This document shows, piece by piece, positions 20,052-20,531 of a stretch of 20,531 bases of DNA; position 1 is the first letter of the stretch, and every line of letters begins with the position of its first letter. Location: contig DYJB01000001.1 in NCBI GenBank assembly GCA_020723365.1, forward strand, positions 1 through 20,531, given 5' to 3'. Made by a program: the position numbers and the translations under genes. The notes under the pieces are model-generated. The model saw nothing but the letters and a program-made list of their open reading frames with translations. It had not been told where the DNA came from and made no database searches. This DNA is from Candidatus Aquidulcis sp. GTDB taxonomy: Bacteria; Chloroflexota; Anaerolineae; Anaerolineales; E44-bin32.

Positions 20052-20531
20052 CTATGCGCGAGCCGATGCGATGATGACCTTCTCCGCTAGGAACCGCATC
20101 AATGGGACTTCCTCGCGAATCACAACCTCTGAACTTGGAGTGAGTGGGACAAACCGCTCGCGGCCTTCGTACCGGTCGACTGAGTGCACGATCGCGTTGC
20201 GGATGACCTTGATTCTCTTCGCCAAGTTGGGTTGGAGATGGCCTTCCTGAAGCCTAACTTCCGCGACGTCCTGGCCGAAGAGCTGTCGGCGCTTGGTATA
20301 GAGCTTCTCCGCCTTTCGGCCTTCCAGGGCTTGAATGAAATCTGTCAAGTCAGAGAATAGGACGTACTTCTCGAGGACAAGCCTCAGCATCTCGGTCTCG
20401 TCGGTGATGCGCTTGTGCTCTAGGACATCTCTGGCCAGCCGGTCCAGCGCGGGGACCGTGGGGGAGAACGCCGGGTCGTTCAGGCGAGCGGCAAGTGTGG
20501 CATGCAGACGCTCGTCGGAGACAGTACCGAA
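20052..20531 (-). CDS. 3' part of a gene with a HEPN-like R-N-x3-H motif (cut by window edge)
   Basis: The frame is open to the right edge, so the start is outside the window; 159 residues are visible, ending at TAG 20052. The visible part is mainly helical ('MLRLVLEKYVLFSDLTDFIQALEG', then 'AKRIKVIRNAIVHSVDRYEG'). It carries Arg-Asn-Ala-Ile-Val-His, which fits the R-x4-H active motif of HEPN domains, many of which are RNases in toxin-antitoxin or phage-defence systems. The end, 'EEVPLMRFLAEKVIIASARA', is a further helix. Whether this is a catalytic RNase or a binding-only HEPN fold, and what precedes it, cannot be seen. Its position just upstream of a type I R-M operon suggests a defence-related role. 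Confidence 0.6.
   Translation of the reverse strand, partial: FGTVSDERLHATLAARLNDPAFSPTVPALDRLARDVLEHKRITDETEMLRLVLEKYVLFSDLTDFIQALEGRKAEKLYTKRRQLFGQDVAEVRLQEGHLQPNLAKRIKVIRNAIVHSVDRYEGRERFVPLTPSSEVVIREEVPLMRFLAEKVIIASARA

Noticed and set aside
1..20531. CRISPR array, tRNA, rRNA, transposase or prophage genes
   Set aside because: I looked on both strands and saw no repeat-spacer pattern, cloverleaf, transposase motif or phage structural gene.

Overview
The window comes from a GC-rich bacterial chromosome, and several traits point to Chloroflexota (Anaerolineae-like). These are a long MalT/LuxR-type ATP-dependent regulator with a leaderless-looking start, a small conserved protein with a 'DQAALxGxLxKL' core, a C_GCAxxG_C_C family protein, and short leaders with TAnnnT-type -10 boxes. 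This placement is inferred from family resemblance only. There are no rRNA or tRNA genes, CRISPR arrays or intact insertion sequences.

Left part (1-9910) is housekeeping and regulatory. Bases 1-556 hold no convincing gene but do hold strong G/C hairpins. A minus-strand operon (2098 to 557) encodes a four-helix membrane protein, a small Xre-type repressor, a 38-codon orphan that looks like the tail of a DUF4386 membrane protein, and an NAD(P)-binding atypical SDR. It is driven by a clear TTGACA-17-TACACT promoter embedded in a permuted inverted repeat, the likely autoregulatory operator. A second minus-strand pair (4391 to 2580) encodes a type II NADH dehydrogenase and a SAM methyltransferase. 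Divergent from it is an 891-residue MalT-like regulator (4701-7376). Behind the regulator lies a plus-strand operon of three small uncharacterised proteins (7569-8545), ending in a strong terminator. A C_GCAxxG_C_C protein and a convergent GNAT acetyltransferase follow.

Right part (9965-20531) is a defence island, all on the minus strand. Read in the direction of transcription it contains the 3' part of a gene with an R-N-x3-H (HEPN-like) motif cut by the window edge, then hsdM, hsdS, hsdR and a YgjP/M48-type metallopeptidase, all with overlapping stops and starts. These are followed by a short relic that looks like the C-terminus of a different (DUF3387-type) HsdR, an Mrr-like type IV restriction endonuclease, and a PD-(D/E)XK_4 family nuclease. 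By eye the Mrr and PD-(D/E)XK_4 genes are less GC-rich than the left part, consistent with separate acquisition.

Working picture: HsdM and HsdS methylate the host's own sites and, with HsdR, cut unmodified DNA. Mrr is predicted to cut modified DNA. The second nuclease and the HEPN-like protein may be further defence layers. The most unusual items are the HsdR relic in frame behind the peptidase stop codon, the orphan DUF4386 tail embedded in an overlapping operon, the permuted promoter operator, and the small-protein operon beside the MalT-like regulator.
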